Shown piece after piece: positions 46,589 to 57,309 of a stretch of DNA of 64,000 bases. Location of the stretch: contig JACCLO010000009.1 in assembly GCA_029448655.1 (NCBI GenBank), positions 1,054,001 to 1,118,000 of the forward strand, given 5' to 3'. The position numbers and the translations under genes are program-made. Source of the DNA: Wolfiporia cocos. Taxonomy: Eukaryota; Basidiomycota; Agaricomycetes; Polyporales; Phaeolaceae. Position 1 is the first letter of the stretch. Each line of letters starts with the position of its first letter. The notes beneath the pieces were generated by a model. That model did no database searches. It was not told the origin of the DNA and saw only the letters and a program-made list of their open reading frames with translations.

Positions 46589-47818
46589 TAGCTCGGAGAT
46601 TGGGCAATGTCGGCACTAGAAGCACGGAGGTTGCGTGGAACTGGGAATGGAAGCCCGGAGGTTGCATGGGACCGGTGATGGAAGCACAGAGCTTAGGAAG
46701 TGCCGGTGATGTGTGATGGTCATTAGGCTTCTCAGCTTGATGAACCGATGAGGCATGGAGCTTAGTCAGCTGTTTGTCAGAAAAGAAGACCTATTCAATT
46801 GCGGAATTAGTAGCTGAAGACCCTGTCCAAAGATGAACATTGTGTGTGACCAAGAAGACCTCCTACGGAACCAATGTGTAAGCATCCCCTCAACCCAAGA
46901 AACCCTTAACCACATTATATACTGTTACTTCACTAATAAACCCATCGCCCATGAGAGACTGAAGCACTATACAAGTTCTATCACAACCCTATACCACACA
47001 ACCCTACAACCTATTTTCTATTTACTAAAAACTCGACATGTATATATATCAACCCATTACTGGAGACGAACCTCAGCTTCAAATTAATCATTTACACCAT
47101 CTCAACTGGAAGGCAATATTCTAGGCGACGATCTGACATAATTCGAAGTTCTACCTCGTCTACACACACTGCTAGGCAACACTTCTGCTTAACCACACAC
47201 TTCATTCTCATTTCTATTACAAACTGGATAACCTGGAATACGAAGACTACGTCCTACTGGTACTACAACATTCAGCCTTCAATCTCGACAACGAAGACTA
47301 CCTACGTACCGTAGATCGACGACTGGTCCATCACATCCGATACCTACCCATTACCAGACCAGCACAGTGGTACCAGTACAAGGGATTCTTGATCGATGAT
47401 CCCAGATACAGATACAGAAACTCCGAACACTATCCGAGACGCAAATACGAAGCAACAATAAACCACAAGTGGACTGCCACCAATACTAGACACCGAAGCG
47501 GACGCACATCTCACTGATTATCATCGATCAACAGATCCAGGGTGAAGAAAAAAGGCTCTCAAAGCCGAAGAAAAGACGTCGGTTAATTACCTGCCGGGAT
47601 AATTAAAGAGTGGCGAGTGCAATCGTTACAGAATCATACACACCCTCACGAAGAAACTAAAAAAACCAATTGCACGAGGGTACCACTAGGGAGGCTGTAC
47701 ACAGATACCTGGTCGGGTTCACATCCCATCCCGGAGAGGAACGGCATGAAAAGCGTGTACAAACACGCGCAAGACAAGAGAGTGCATCAAGAGTGCGCTT
47801 CAAGAGTGTGATCTCAAC
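46589..47818. other. Non-coding DNA upstream of element X ORFs
   Basis: Just after 46593 there are GGAGGTTGCGTGG-type repeated phrases. The rest is AT-rich without a supported gene. The 5' LTR of element X is expected here but I could not fix its ends. Confidence 0.35.
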
Positions 47819-48046
47819 ATGGACCCTCTTCAGCAACTCGCCGAAGACCTCAACGACATCAACATCAACCAAGAATATCAAACAGCACGTGATCATATCA
47901 GCAGTGCAGCCAGCAACAGAAGTAACGACACAATACAACCGCCACCACCAGCATATGAGAATCAGCAAGTCCAAGGGCACGGATCCGGCAGAGAAATCCG
48001 TACGGTGACCTCAACACAATTGCAAGGGAGCCCAAATGCCTCATGA
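47819..48046 (+). CDS. Element X small upstream ORF
   Basis: 75-residue ORF, acidic and Gln/Asn/Pro-rich, starting MDPLQQLAEDLNDIN. It precedes another ORF (48113) and a gag-like ORF (59681) on the same strand once the inserted element Y is discounted. No domain is recognised; it could be a small accessory protein of the retrotransposon or chance. Confidence 0.35.
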   Translation: MDPLQQLAEDLNDININQEYQTARDHISSAASNRSNDTIQPPPPAYENQQVQGHGSGREIRTVTSTQLQGSPNAS

Positions 48047-48112
48047 GGTCCACCTCCCCTTAATCTCTTTAGCAGATCATACGCACCCCCTATAAATATA
48101 TTTAATAGGGGA

Positions 48113-48389
48113 ATGGGAATAGGAATGGAGTTGGACCGAGATGGGAGAATGCGCCAATATCGGGAAAGCGCAATAAATGCCCCACCACCAGAGCCAGCAC
48201 CTTGCCCATCACATACCCCTCCACAACAAACACCACAATTTGGAGGGACAGCTCCACGAGTATACACCCCATTGGCATTCCAGCATGAAATGCCGCCTCA
48301 CCCAAACCATGAAGACTACATGGACAGGGTGCGAGAATGGTCAGAAGCCTACAGAACAATGTTAAGGTGGACCCCAGAACAAGTAGGGG
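48113..48389 (+). pseudogene. Element X ORF, 5' part, interrupted by Y
   Basis: Starts MGIGMELDRDGRMRQ and is Pro-rich (TPPQQTPQFGG), with a helical stretch before the break. The frame runs into the Y insertion at 48390. After the second copy of the AGGGG duplication the same frame continues at 59508 to a TGA at about 59660, which shows that Y landed inside a once-open reading frame. Function unknown, presumably a retrotransposon accessory or gag-leader protein. Confidence 0.55.
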
Positions 48390-49097
48390 TGTTACGGGTT
48401 GAATACCCGTTCGTATATTCGAGTCGCGAATATAGATCGTTCTTCTGCACGTAGGCGTATGGCCGTATGCAAGGCAAATGCTCGTTAGATGCCTTCAAGT
48501 CCTAGGTGAAGTTCCTAGGAGATCGTATAATATCCAATACGCGTTAGAGGATATAATCTGTTCAGGTGTGAGTCTAATAGAATATAAGACTCGCCTAAGT
48601 CCGAGAAGTCAGTGTGCACTTCGAGGACTTAGTCGTTCGGTTGCTCGAGCGAGAAATACTTGAGCGTAGTTTCCTACGTTTGAGAACGAGTATAAGACTT
48701 CTTGTTTATACAACAAGGTCGAGCTGAAGAGCCTCGACGGTAAGTACATGAGTTTATATACTACGCTAGGTTTCAGGGGTCAAGTCTGTCCCAGATGCCA
48801 CAGATACTATCTACGCTATAGTCCCAAATGTTTGATAAGTATGGAGTGATATATCTGAGACGATAGATAGGAATGATGGCGGTTGAACGCCATCTGTCAG
48901 CTAATAAACAATGAACATGAAACGGTGGCAGAGTTGGATCTGCCAAAGATGAAACGAGCCCTATAGAATAGTACAACTGGGGATGCGCCCAGTAAGATCA
49001 CGAGTAGCCAGGGGGCTGGTTGCGCAACAAGTCCCTGTATCGTATTCGCCTGGTGGTGAGTTCTGTCGATATTTGAAAAATCAAAATAACCGTAACA
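48390..49097 (-). repeat. Element Y 3' LTR
   Basis: 708 bp with TGTTACGG...CCGTAACA ends. Same family as the solo LTR at 27637-28348. It lies at the 3' end in coding sense. Confidence 0.92.
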
Positions 49098-49108
49098 TCA
49101 GCCCCTCC

Positions 49109-49834
49109 CTAGGCATTTGTCGGCCCCAACGAATTCTCCAAGTTCTCTCCCTCAGAGTGCGTCGGCGTCCTGTTCGTTGTAGATGTCGCCGTTCCCGCTG
49201 AGGGATGGGGTCGTAGGAGTTCGCCATACGAAGTGTTGGTGGCATTCATTCTGTCGATGACCTGGTTGATTGAGCCCACAAGCTCTGCAAATATAATCGG
49301 GGCAGTCGAGGATCCAGTGGTTAGCGGAACCACATTGTCGACACGGCTGCTCGGGTGAGGGCCTTGCTGGTACCCGTAGGGAAGGGATATCGCGGAGGTA
49401 TTCGTTATGTTGGTACCTCCAGTGGTGTGCGGCTCGGTGGAGGTTTCGTGCGGCCCATGTGGGTAGGGAGGTGGTGTCTCGTTCGTGCTCCCTTGCACCT
49501 CGCTCAAACTCCTCGCGGGTAATACTCTGCACCGAAGGAGATCGTCGAATAGGCGCCGTGCTATTCGCTCTTCGCTGTCTCGCTGGGGTAGCCCCAGGGC
49601 TCTCCTGGCGTGCTGGTGGTTCACGTCGCCTGTCGCCTCCCACACCAGGAATACGTGGCGCCGGGTCTCTAACTCCTGTTCGGCGGGCCCTCTGAGTCTT
49701 GGTAGGCAGTGGAAATAGTACTCGATCGCGTTCCATAAAATTAAACGGCCCTGCAACTCGGCGTCATTCGTCGGTGGTGAAAAAGCGGGCGGGTCGTGGT
49801 ACGTATTCGGGTCGGTCGGGAGCAACGTGCTCAC
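49109..49834 (-). CDS. Element Y 3' accessory ORF
   Basis: 241-residue ORF between the chromodomain and the 3' LTR, starting MSTLLPTDPNTYHDPPAFSP. It has a helical N-terminal half (GRLILWNAIEYYFHCLP) and a Thr/Asn/Pro-rich tail. An overlapping frame at 49152-49736 encodes two zinc-knuckle-like motifs at its end (CRQCGSANHWILDC, then CRACGLNQPGHRQNEC), so a frameshift between these two frames may produce a gag-like protein. Not part of a standard gypsy genome. Confidence 0.5.
   Translation of the reverse strand: MSTLLPTDPNTYHDPPAFSPPTNDAELQGRLILWNAIEYYFHCLPRLRGPAEQELETRRHVFLVWEATGDVNHQHARRALGLPQRDSEERIARRLFDDLLRCRVLPARSLSEVQGSTNETPPPYPHGPHETSTEPHTTGGTNITNTSAISLPYGYQQGPHPSSRVDNVVPLTTGSSTAPIIFAELVGSINQVIDRMNATNTSYGELLRPHPSAGTATSTTNRTPTHSEGENLENSLGPTNA
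49152..49736 (-). CDS. Element Y overlapping ORF with CCHC motifs
   Basis: Overlaps the accessory ORF in another frame. Its C-terminal 60 residues contain CX2CX4HX4C (CRQCGSANHWILDC) and a second, looser CX2CX6HX4C. The upstream part is Arg-rich and resembles a shadow translation, so probably only the C-terminal part is real, reached by frameshift or as remnants of a captured gag. Confidence 0.4.
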   Translation of the reverse strand: MERDRVLFPLPTKTQRARRTGVRDPAPRIPGVGGDRRREPPARQESPGATPARQRRANSTAPIRRSPSVQSITREEFERGAREHERDTTSLPTWAARNLHRAAHHWRYQHNEYLRDIPSLRVPARPSPEQPCRQCGSANHWILDCPDYICRACGLNQPGHRQNECHQHFVWRTPTTPSLSGNGDIYNEQDADAL

Positions 49835-50213
49835 GATCCTTGAAGTCGTTGAGCACGTGTCGTAGTCGGGCCGTCATAGTGACGGCCAGTCGGTCGATAA
49901 GTCTGTCGGTGAGTAGCTCGAGTCCCTCTCTCTGCGCTCTGATCTGCCCCTCCATTCGGACGAGGTCCTCGGTGATGTTCTGGTACGAGCTGTAAACGTG
50001 GGTGAGGTCCTGCGCGATGTCGAAGAGGGCCGTCCAGCCATCGGCTCGGCCAGCAAAAGGTCCCTCGGCCCTGTACCAGAGGAGGGCGTGCCTAATCTGT
50101 AGGTGCTGAGGAGAGTACCTCCTTGGTGGCGTACCTCTCGGCCGACCTTCTCGACGGTCTGCGTCACCGGGAGTCGTGGTGCGACGGGGGAGCTGATGGC
50201 GAGTCGTTGACAT
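49764..50213 (-). CDS. Element Y second 3' accessory ORF
   Basis: 149 residues starting MSTTRHQLPRRTTTPGD. It is Arg/Pro-rich, then helical (LTHVYSSYQNITEDLVRMEG, LLTDRLIDRLAVTMTARLRH), like a coiled capsid-type segment. It overlaps the end of the chromodomain frame and the start of the next accessory ORF. Together these ORFs look like a second gag-like unit placed 3' of pol. Confidence 0.42.
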   Translation of the reverse strand: MSTTRHQLPRRTTTPGDADRREGRPRGTPPRRYSPQHLQIRHALLWYRAEGPFAGRADGWTALFDIAQDLTHVYSSYQNITEDLVRMEGQIRAQREGLELLTDRLIDRLAVTMTARLRHVLNDFKDREHVAPDRPEYVPRPARFFTTDE

Positions 50214-50908
50214 ACTATTACTGTTCGGCTTTCGAGTGTTGGGGTTGTTCTGACTCGCATTCGGTGGTAGCTTTTTATCAGCTCCTTGGAGTGCTCCAAG
50301 TTCGCCTCGTCTTCCCATGAGTTGTCGGCCGTGGCATAGCCTTTCCACTTGACGAAGTATTGATGCTTCTTTCCTCGCCATCTGTCAGCCAAGATAGCTT
50401 CGACTTCATATTCCTCCTGTCCCTTGATGATATCCGGTGGCGGCCGTAGGTAATTGGGTCCGTGTACCCTTGTTTCTTTGAATGGTTTTAGTAGGGCAGC
50501 GTGGAATACCGGATGAATTTTCCAGCTCGCCGGTAACTGCAACTGGTATGTCGTGGGTCCCATCTTTTCTGTGATGGTGAAGGGTCCTTCCCTTTTTGGT
50601 GCCAGTTTGTTTGATTCGTAGGGGATCGTTAGGTTCTTGGCATCGAGCCAGACCTTATCCCCTTTCTCAAGCTTTGGCAGTTCCCTAAGAAACCGTCCTG
50701 CCATTCTTTTCTGGGCTAATTCATGCGCGATGAATGCCATCTTTCGCGCCTCTTTGACCTTCTTGATCCTGTCGACAGCTGCCGGGACGTTCCCTACTCT
50801 GTCATAGTCTGGGAATCCTCTCGGGACGTATCCTAGGATTATTTCAAGTGGCGCTGGCCGGTTTTCGGTCCTTCTGGTGTTGTGCGCAAATTCGACGTCA
50901 GGCAGTCG
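49874..50908 (-). pseudogene. Element Y pol, integrase C-terminus and chromodomain
   Basis: Same frame as the integrase segment but separated from it by an in-frame TAA at 50909-50911. Contains the GPY/F-type module (GDKVWLDAKNL, then KREGPFTITEKMGPTTYQL) and a chromodomain (YEVEAILADRWRGKKHQYFV, then KWKGYATADNSWE) that would target integration to heterochromatin. Beyond about 50230 this frame overlaps the accessory ORF and is probably not coding. Confidence 0.78.
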
Positions 50909-50911
50909 TTA

Positions 50912-51941
50912 TACCCATTGGAAAGGGTCGTTCATGCAATAGATACGAAGGTATACTTCGATCTGTTGGTTCATCCTTTCCGTTTGTCCGTCTGTCTGGG
51001 GATGGTATGCTGTACTCATTGCTGACTCTGTTCCTTGCAGCTTGCATAATTCCCTGAATAGTTTTGATGCGAATTGTGGTCCCCTGTCCGAGATGATTTT
51101 TCGGGGGATGCCGTACTGTGAATATATCTTTCGATGGAATATTTCTGCGGCCCCTTCGCTTGTAATTGTTTTGTCGCATGGGGTGAGAGAGATGGCCTTG
51201 GATAGGCCATGGTCAACAATCACCATCATGGAGTCATACTTTCCGACTCTTGGCAGGTCGGTGACAAAATCGACCGAGCACTGTGAGAAGGGGAGGGCGT
51301 CTTCCCGTGTCGGTATTGGTTGCAAAGGGGGTTTTAGCGGATTCCTATCAGGTTTCATCTGTTGACAGATTGCACAGCCGCGGACGTATTCCGCTATCAT
51401 TGTTCTCATGTCAGGCCACCAAAAGTGGGTCGTAACCTGTACTGTTGTACCCCAGATCCCAGGGTGTCCGGCCGGGATCGTGTCGTGGTATTTTGAGATG
51501 ACGTCCCGTCGAAGGCCCTCGTCCCTTGGCACGTACATCCTGCCCCTGTAGAGCAGTATTCCATCCGTTTGTTGCCATTCATCTGCGGTGGTTCTCGCGG
51601 GGAATTCGCCTGTGCCTCCTAGAGCACGGATCGCCTGTTCCGCAGATTCATCTCGATCGTTGGCGTTCTTGATTCGATCAATGATCGGGATCTGGATTGC
51701 ATGGACGACGAGTTCGTCTGGGATCATGGTGATTCCCTCGTTGTCTTCGTTGCTTTCGTCTAGGTGGTACAACCTGGAAAGTGTGTTGGCCATGACTAGT
51801 TTCCTTCCGGGGATGTGCTGCAATTTCAGGTCGAATTGCGAAAGGAATAGATGCCATCTCGCTTGTCGCCGATTTAGGCGCTGTGCGCTTCTCCAGTACG
51901 TCAGGTTCTGATGATCACTTCGGATCAAGATCCGATGCGGT
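50912..51941 (-). pseudogene. Element Y pol, RNase H end and integrase core
   Basis: RNase H tail (RSDHQNLTYWRSAQRLNRRQ) followed by integrase: HHCC zinc finger (HDTIPAGHPGIWG, CAICQQMK) and DDE core (SVDFVTDLP, ISDRGPQFASKLFRELC, TAYHPQTDGQTERMNQQIE). The frame is cut upstream by the solo LTR at 51942-52511 and downstream by the TAA. Confidence 0.88.
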
Positions 51942-52511
51942 TGTCACAGAATTCCCGGTGGGGGGTTCTGACATCCCTCGCTATAGGTATTCACAGGCGC
52001 CGCTAGGCGTGCGCGCGCCTTCCTGATCCTCAGCCACCTCCAGCGTCTCCTCTTCGCCATCTAGATCATCTGACCCAGTAGTTTAGCGCTGTAGGGTAGC
52101 GCGCGCCTCCGGTACTCACGCTTGGCTAACGCTTAGCATGGTCACAGTAGTTACATGATGCGTCACTTAGCACATGACCCAGTAGATACGGCGCACAGGC
52201 CTTCTCTTTAGGGCAGTACTAGTAGCTCCATCGCTCATGTATATATTACGACGGAATGTGGGCTTACTCCCCATTCCTAAGATTCTCGACAATTGGGCAT
52301 AGCCCCTTTCTACTCTCGTTCTGTGTGCGACTCTGGCCGGGGGCCCATCTCGTCTTACTTGACTGTGCGCTGCCTCAACACGTCGACTCTAGGAGTCCCT
52401 TCTTAGGGTACAGCCGACAAGTTCACCGCTATTGCGGTCGCGCACCGTCCTGTACTGCGTTATAGGATTCCCCTGTCGTACAGGGTCCCACAGACAGGTT
52501 AGTCTGTGTCA
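51942..52511 (+). mobile_element. Solo LTR inserted in Y pol
   Basis: 570 bp beginning TGTCACAGAATTCCCGG and ending GTCTGTGTCA, with the duplication GCGGT on both sides (51937-51941, 52512-52516). It splits the RNase H coding region. Same family as 58796-59353. Confidence 0.9.
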
Positions 52512-53791
52512 GCGGTGCTCCTTCCAATAGGTGCCGCCACTCTTCTAATGCTCGGACTATTCCGAGTAGTTCGCGATCGTAGATTTCGTAGTTCCGTTCT
52601 GTTGATGTCAGGGATTGTGAGAGATATCCCACTGGCCGTTTGCGCCCTGTTTCATCTGTTTGTTCAGCACTGCTCCTGTGGCGAACTGAGATGCATCTGT
52701 TTTGAGGATGAATGGTTTCTCCTTGTCTGGTGTTCCTAACGCGGGCGCCGTCGTGAATGCCTGCTTCATGAAGTCGAATGCTCTCTGTTCTTTGTCTGTC
52801 CACTGGAACCCCGTTCCTGTGACCGTTTTTGTGAGGTCTACCAGGGGTCGTGCGTGCGTTGAGTAGTGGTCGATGAATTTTCGATAGAAGTTCGCAAACC
52901 CTAGGAAGGATCTGACTTCCTTGAGATTTCGGGGAGTCGGCCATTCTCTAATCCCGTTGAGTTTCGCTGGGTCCATCTGGATGTTCCCTGGGGTGATGAC
53001 CAGCCCTAGAAACTCAACTCGGTCGACGCCGAAGGCGCATTTCTCGGGTTTCACAAAGAGGTGGTTGTCCACTAATTTCTGAAGGATCCGCCGTTCCCGT
53101 TCTTTGTGTGTTTTCTCATCTTCTGAGAAAACGAGGATGTCGTCCATATAAACAAGCACCCATCCTTCGAGGATTTCTTCTTTCAGGATTTCATTCATCA
53201 TTGCTTGAAAGGTCCCGGGTGCGTTGCACAATCCGAAAAACATAACTGTGGGCTCGTACAACCCTCGATTTGTTGTGAAGGCTGCTTTCCATTCGTCTCC
53301 CTTCTTGATCCGCACGTTGTTGTATCCCGCTCTAAGGTCCATTTTTGTGAAGATCTTTGCTCCTTTTAGCTTTTCCAGGAGCTCTGAGATCAGTGGCAAG
53401 GGATAGACGTTCTTTATCGTCCCTTCGTTCAGATACCGATAATCTTGACAGGGTCGTAGGCCGCTGTCTTTCTTTGGAACGAAAAAGAATGGTGACGCCA
53501 TCGGGGATTTTGAAGGGACTATGAATCCCTTGGCCAAGTTTTCTTTTAGGAATTCGTCCAGCGCCTGTTGCTCTTTAGGTGAGAGTGCATAGACTTTGCA
53601 GTCTTTCGGCACGAAATCGGGTTTTAATTCGATTGCGTGGTCCCATGGTCTCGAGGGGGGGAACGCTGCTGCGGATTCCTTGCTAAACACCTTGGCGAAG
53701 TCCAGTAGGTGTTTCGGGACCATCTCCTCAATCGTTCGTTCTGGTTCGGGGGTTTTCTGTGCGAATTCCTGTGTCACGAATTCTCGTGTCA
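52512..53791 (-). pseudogene. Element Y pol, reverse transcriptase and RNase H start
   Basis: RT motifs are all present: ALSPKEQQALDEFL, KGFIVPSKSPMASPFFFVPK, RPCQDYRYLNEGT, FTKMDLRAGYNNVRIKKGDE, FGLCNAPGTFQAMMNEIL, the catalytic YMDDILVFS, and [12 protein letters not shown], then RNase H ([36 protein letters not shown]). It starts after the 53792 insert and ends at the solo LTR. Confidence 0.92.
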
Positions 53792-54208
53792 TGTTAGGTG
53801 CGGCCCCAGCAGGGCTCGAACTAGCGCACTTACGTTTATTAGTCACATGACTCAGTCGCTATAGCATAGTGGTTACGCGTCGCCTCTACCCCTACGGTCA
53901 CCACCCCTTGCGCGTCTTAGATACATGCTTACATAAGGCCCTTAGTTACTGCGCACAGGCCATGCCTTTAGGGCATGCCCAATCCCTGTAGCGTAGTCAT
54001 CTCCATGTATATAAAGGCTGCACAGTCTGAGGCGTACTCCTCAGACTGATCAATGTCGACGTTGGGGCGTGTCCCTCTTGATTATCCTCTATGCGTGCTT
54101 GTCTGGGGATCCACTAGTGACTGCGTCTCTAAGTCTCACTCTTAGAGCGCCCTCAGTCGATGTCGCTAGGCCCTTGACTTCGTCAATAGTACGTATATGA
54201 CAATCTTG
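53792..54208. mobile_element. Insertion with tRNA-like stretch, in Y polyprotein
   Basis: About 417 bp separating the dUTPase and RT coding parts, flanked by TGTCA (53787-53791 and 54209-54213). Internally it has a TATAAA box, and words shared with the nearby LTRs (GCGCACAGGCC, TTTAGGGCA). On the minus strand near 53800-53835 there is TAGTTCGAGCCC, like a tRNA T-loop/box B, and on the plus strand TAGCATAGTGG resembles box A. It lacks a clear CA end, so it may be a SINE-like or decayed solo LTR. Confidence 0.55.
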
Positions 54209-54213
54209 TGTCA

Positions 54214-54680
54214 TCCTGGGATTTCGTCAGCGCTTTCCTGACAGCGTTGATAATTTGTATCTTTGTTCGAAACTTCTTTCGCGTCTCCCCTTTCTTTCCT
54301 ATGATCCTAGGGTTATCTTTTGCGAAGCGTCGGATCGCTTCGTACTCCTCGGGAGTATAGAGCCGCTGCGCCGTTTCTTCTGGCTGGTCCGTGGATCCAA
54401 ACCCTTTCTCCCCTCGTTCTGTTTCATCTAGGTCTTCGACCTCTATAATGTCGGGGGTGAGGTGCCGTTCGAAAATTATCTGGGCTATTTGCATGCCCGG
54501 GATAATTCTATGTGCTTTGTCTGAGTAGTTGAAGACGATGGCTCCGACGTCTCCTCGGTAGTCCGAGTCTATGACTCTGGCTTGTACTACCAATCCGTGT
54601 CTGAGGGTGTTGCCTGATTGTCCGGCCAGCCTTCCATATGATCCCTTCGGGATCTTCATTTTTACTCCTGTGGAGACGAG
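54214..54680 (-). pseudogene. Element Y dUTPase, C-terminal part
   Basis: Contains dUTPase motifs: GSYGRLAGQSG, ARVIDSDYRGDVGAIVFNYS and GMQIAQIIFER, and the C-terminal RGEKGFGSTD. The enzyme would lower dUTP during reverse transcription. The N-terminal motif lies on the other side of a solo LTR at 55753 onward. Position in the polyprotein is between protease and RT. Confidence 0.88.
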
Positions 54681-55752
54681 TGTCACAGATTTATCTGGGG
54701 CTTACAGCATTTTTCCTATGATTATAGCAATTTACCTGGGAATTATACGTCTAACTACAAGTCGTCTACGCCACTCACGCTTACGCTCACGCTTGGCTAA
54801 CGCCTCGCTAACGCTAAGTGTAACCCTTGGCTCACGCTAAGCTAACGCTTGGCTAACGCCAAACCACATGGTCTCGCCCGACAGAGCAAGACCAGCCACG
54901 TCATAAGATCGTAGATCATAATGATAGGCCGAGCGCGGCACGCTCGCATAATAATGTCCACACGTACAAACAGTGCCTCGCGGCTTTGTACTATTGGGTC
55001 GGCCTTCCCGGCTTCCCACCGCCATAAGATCCTTGATCACAATGGCACCTCAGGTGCGCCACGCCTTCGCATAATAATGGCAACACGGCCAAATAGCACT
55101 ATATTAGCATCAAGGCAATATCGCTATAGGCTACGGCCTTCTTGGCCTTCCACGGACTCGGCGTTCTCCAAGTCCCGGGCTTCTGCCATCACGGCGTTGC
55201 CCAAACACCGGTCCTCGCCTCATGGCTAAGACCAACACATGTCCCGGTTACCTTCCGGTCCGGACATATCACATGCTACGGTACCTTACGGTCCAATAGC
55301 ATAACGACCTCGGCGTTCTGCCTTGGTCAGCACACGAAGACCGGCCAATCGCCATTATACCTCACGGTATCCGGCAACCGGCTTCCATTATACCCGGGCT
55401 GCGCCCGTATTCACATGTCCATCTAACGATGAGACCACACGCTCTCTCTTTACCATTGGCTCGGCCATTACCGGCGGGTCACGGCCTTCGTAGAGTAGTC
55501 GTACCACTTGGTCGCCCTTATGGCAACCAAGCCCACACTCCTTATCAGGCATGCACTATACAGTAGCACATGACCCTTTATATTTGTGTATATAAGTAGG
55601 GCCTTGACGGCCTATAACTCTAGTTCTATTCTTCTCGGCGTACGCCGTAGAAGAACCTCCTACCTCCTATTGCGTCTGATAACCTCTCCTCACTAAGTCG
55701 CCTAGTACACAAGGATACTGGCTTGGTGAGTCCCACAGAGACATCTGTGTCA
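54681..55752 (+). mobile_element. Solo LTR inserted in Y dUTPase
   Basis: 1072 bp, TGTCACAGATTTATCTGGGG...ACATCTGTGTCA, flanked by ACGAG (54676-54680, 55753-55757). Near 54770-54850 it holds a cluster of GCTAACGC/ACGCTTGG words. Same family as 44990-46588. Confidence 0.9.
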
Positions 55753-56345
55753 ACGAGTTTCCATCCTCTGGCGGGAATCTTGGCTTCTTCTGCGGCGTAA
55801 AGGTCATACCCTGCAGCTTCTTGGGTCCCCCTTGTTGGAATTTTCCCTTCTGGGGCAACTACCATCTCCACCGTATCCATTCGGATCGTGGCTTCCTGTT
55901 TCTTTTCTTCTGCCCCTAGTATTGATCGTACATCGACTGTTTGGTCCTTCCAGTCAATTGTGGGGTTTTTGTCTTTTAGCCATCCATACCCTAGAATCAT
56001 ATTCTCTGTTCCGATTGATCCTACCAGGAATCGGACTTTTCGCATTTTCTGAGTCTTCGGATATCGTAGTAGTATGGTGGCTTCCCGGTCTATTTGCCCA
56101 TCTTTGTTTTCTGTTCCGTCAACATTTTTGACGATGATCGGGTTCTTCAAGGGTTGCGTGGGCACCTTGTATTTTTCTACCACTCTGCTGTGGATCAGGT
56201 TCGACATTGCTCCTGAGTCGATTAGTGCATTGCACTTCACGGGTTTTGCCAGCGTCATGATTACCGGGATGAAGAGGGATCGATTCTTCTCGAACGAGGT
56301 AATTACATGCGCTGCTTTCTCGGAGGGTAAGACCGTGGGCTTCAA
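55753..56345 (-). pseudogene. Element Y protease and dUTPase N-terminal part
   Basis: Retropepsin-type aspartic protease with the active-site phrase ALIDSGAMSNLI and the later MILGYGWLKDKNPTIDW, followed by dUTPase motif 1 (GTQEAAGYDLYAAEEA). It overlaps the gag frame by about 230 nt in a different phase, as expected for frameshifted gag-pol. It is interrupted by the LTR at 54681-55752. Confidence 0.88.
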
Positions 56346-57303
56346 AATCCTGTTCTTCTACGAGCCGTGCTAGGAGCTCGGGGTTCTTGGCTTTCAGAGC
56401 CCTAATTGCTGTGACCGCTCTGTTAGCGGTGATGTATTCAGTCTCTTCTTCTGAGACTTCTTCGATGCGAGCTTCTTGCTCGGCTTCTTCTTCCTCAGTC
56501 TTTCGAGTGGTCCGCCTAGGGCGGGCTGGCTTTCTTGGCCTCTTCGGGCAGTCTCGCGACATATGCCCTGGCTGATGACAGGTGAAACACTTTCCCTTCT
56601 TGATGTGATCGTCCCTTTCCTGGGTGGTCATTCGATCTACATCCATCGCATTCGGATCTTTTGGTGCGGTTGTCTGTGGAGCACTAGTGCGTCCGTTATT
56701 CTGGTTTGAGGCTTGCCAAGCCTTTTTCTTGACAAACGGTTTATCCCGTTTCAAGAATATCTTGTACGTATTTTCATAGTACGAGGCAGCGGACTGCCAT
56801 TCATCAATGGTCGCTGGTAGCGGCCGAACGCCGATGATGTACCGGGTCGTATGTTCGGGTAACCCTTTCTCAAATAGGGTTATAAGCAGCGCGTTTCCGT
56901 CCGCGCTGTATCGGTCGTACTGGGCCTTCCCGGCCAAGTTATTGAATTCGGTGATGTAGTCATCGATGTCTTTTCTGTCCTGGGTTACGTCCAGGATTTT
57001 CTTCCGCGCCTTCTGTACCTCTTCGATGGCTCCAAAGGCTTTCTGGAAGTCTGCATCAAACTGTGCAAGACTAGGCGGGAAGAATCGTTTTGTCTGGGGG
57101 TTCGTATAAACCCGGTGATAATTCTGTTTCCATTGGCCCGTTTTCCCCTTGTTCGAAATATAAGAGAGGATAAAGATCACTCTCTGAACGTCGTTCTGGA
57201 ATGACGTTTCGTACATCGTAAACCAGGAATTGCACTGGTTTATGAAGTTCTGCATGTCGGATCGTTCCCCGTCGAATACGTCTGGGGGATTGATCTTTAT
57301 CAT
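56119..57303 (-). CDS. Element Y gag
   Basis: 394 residues. Ty3/gypsy-type capsid (YISNKGKTGQWKQNY, ITEFNNLAGKAQYDRYS, LITLFEKGLPEH) and one CCHC zinc knuckle CFTCHQPGHMSRDC followed by a basic stretch. Its ATG lies six bases after the stop codon of the preceding ORF, suggesting termination-reinitiation. Confidence 0.88.
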   Translation of the reverse strand: MIKINPPDVFDGERSDMQNFINQCNSWFTMYETSFQNDVQRVIFILSYISNKGKTGQWKQNYHRVYTNPQTKRFFPPSLAQFDADFQKAFGAIEEVQKARKKILDVTQDRKDIDDYITEFNNLAGKAQYDRYSADGNALLITLFEKGLPEHTTRYIIGVRPLPATIDEWQSAASYYENTYKIFLKRDKPFVKKKAWQASNQNNGRTSAPQTTAPKDPNAMDVDRMTTQERDDHIKKGKCFTCHQPGHMSRDCPKRPRKPARPRRTTRKTEEEEAEQEARIEEVSEEETEYITANRAVTAIRALKAKNPELLARLVEEQDFEAHGLTLRESSACNYLVREESIPLHPGNHDAGKTREVQCTNRLRSNVEPDPQQSGRKIQGAHATLEEPDHRQKC

Positions 57304-57309
57304 TGGGGG

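Noticed and set aside
53797..53880. A functional tRNA gene
   Set aside because: Box A-like and box B-like words are on opposite strands and the T stem does not pair, so no cloverleaf forms.
54760..54855. A separate tandem repeat locus (GCTAACGC words)
   Set aside because: It lies wholly inside the solo LTR 54681-55752 and related words occur in the 51942 LTR, so it is part of LTR sequence.
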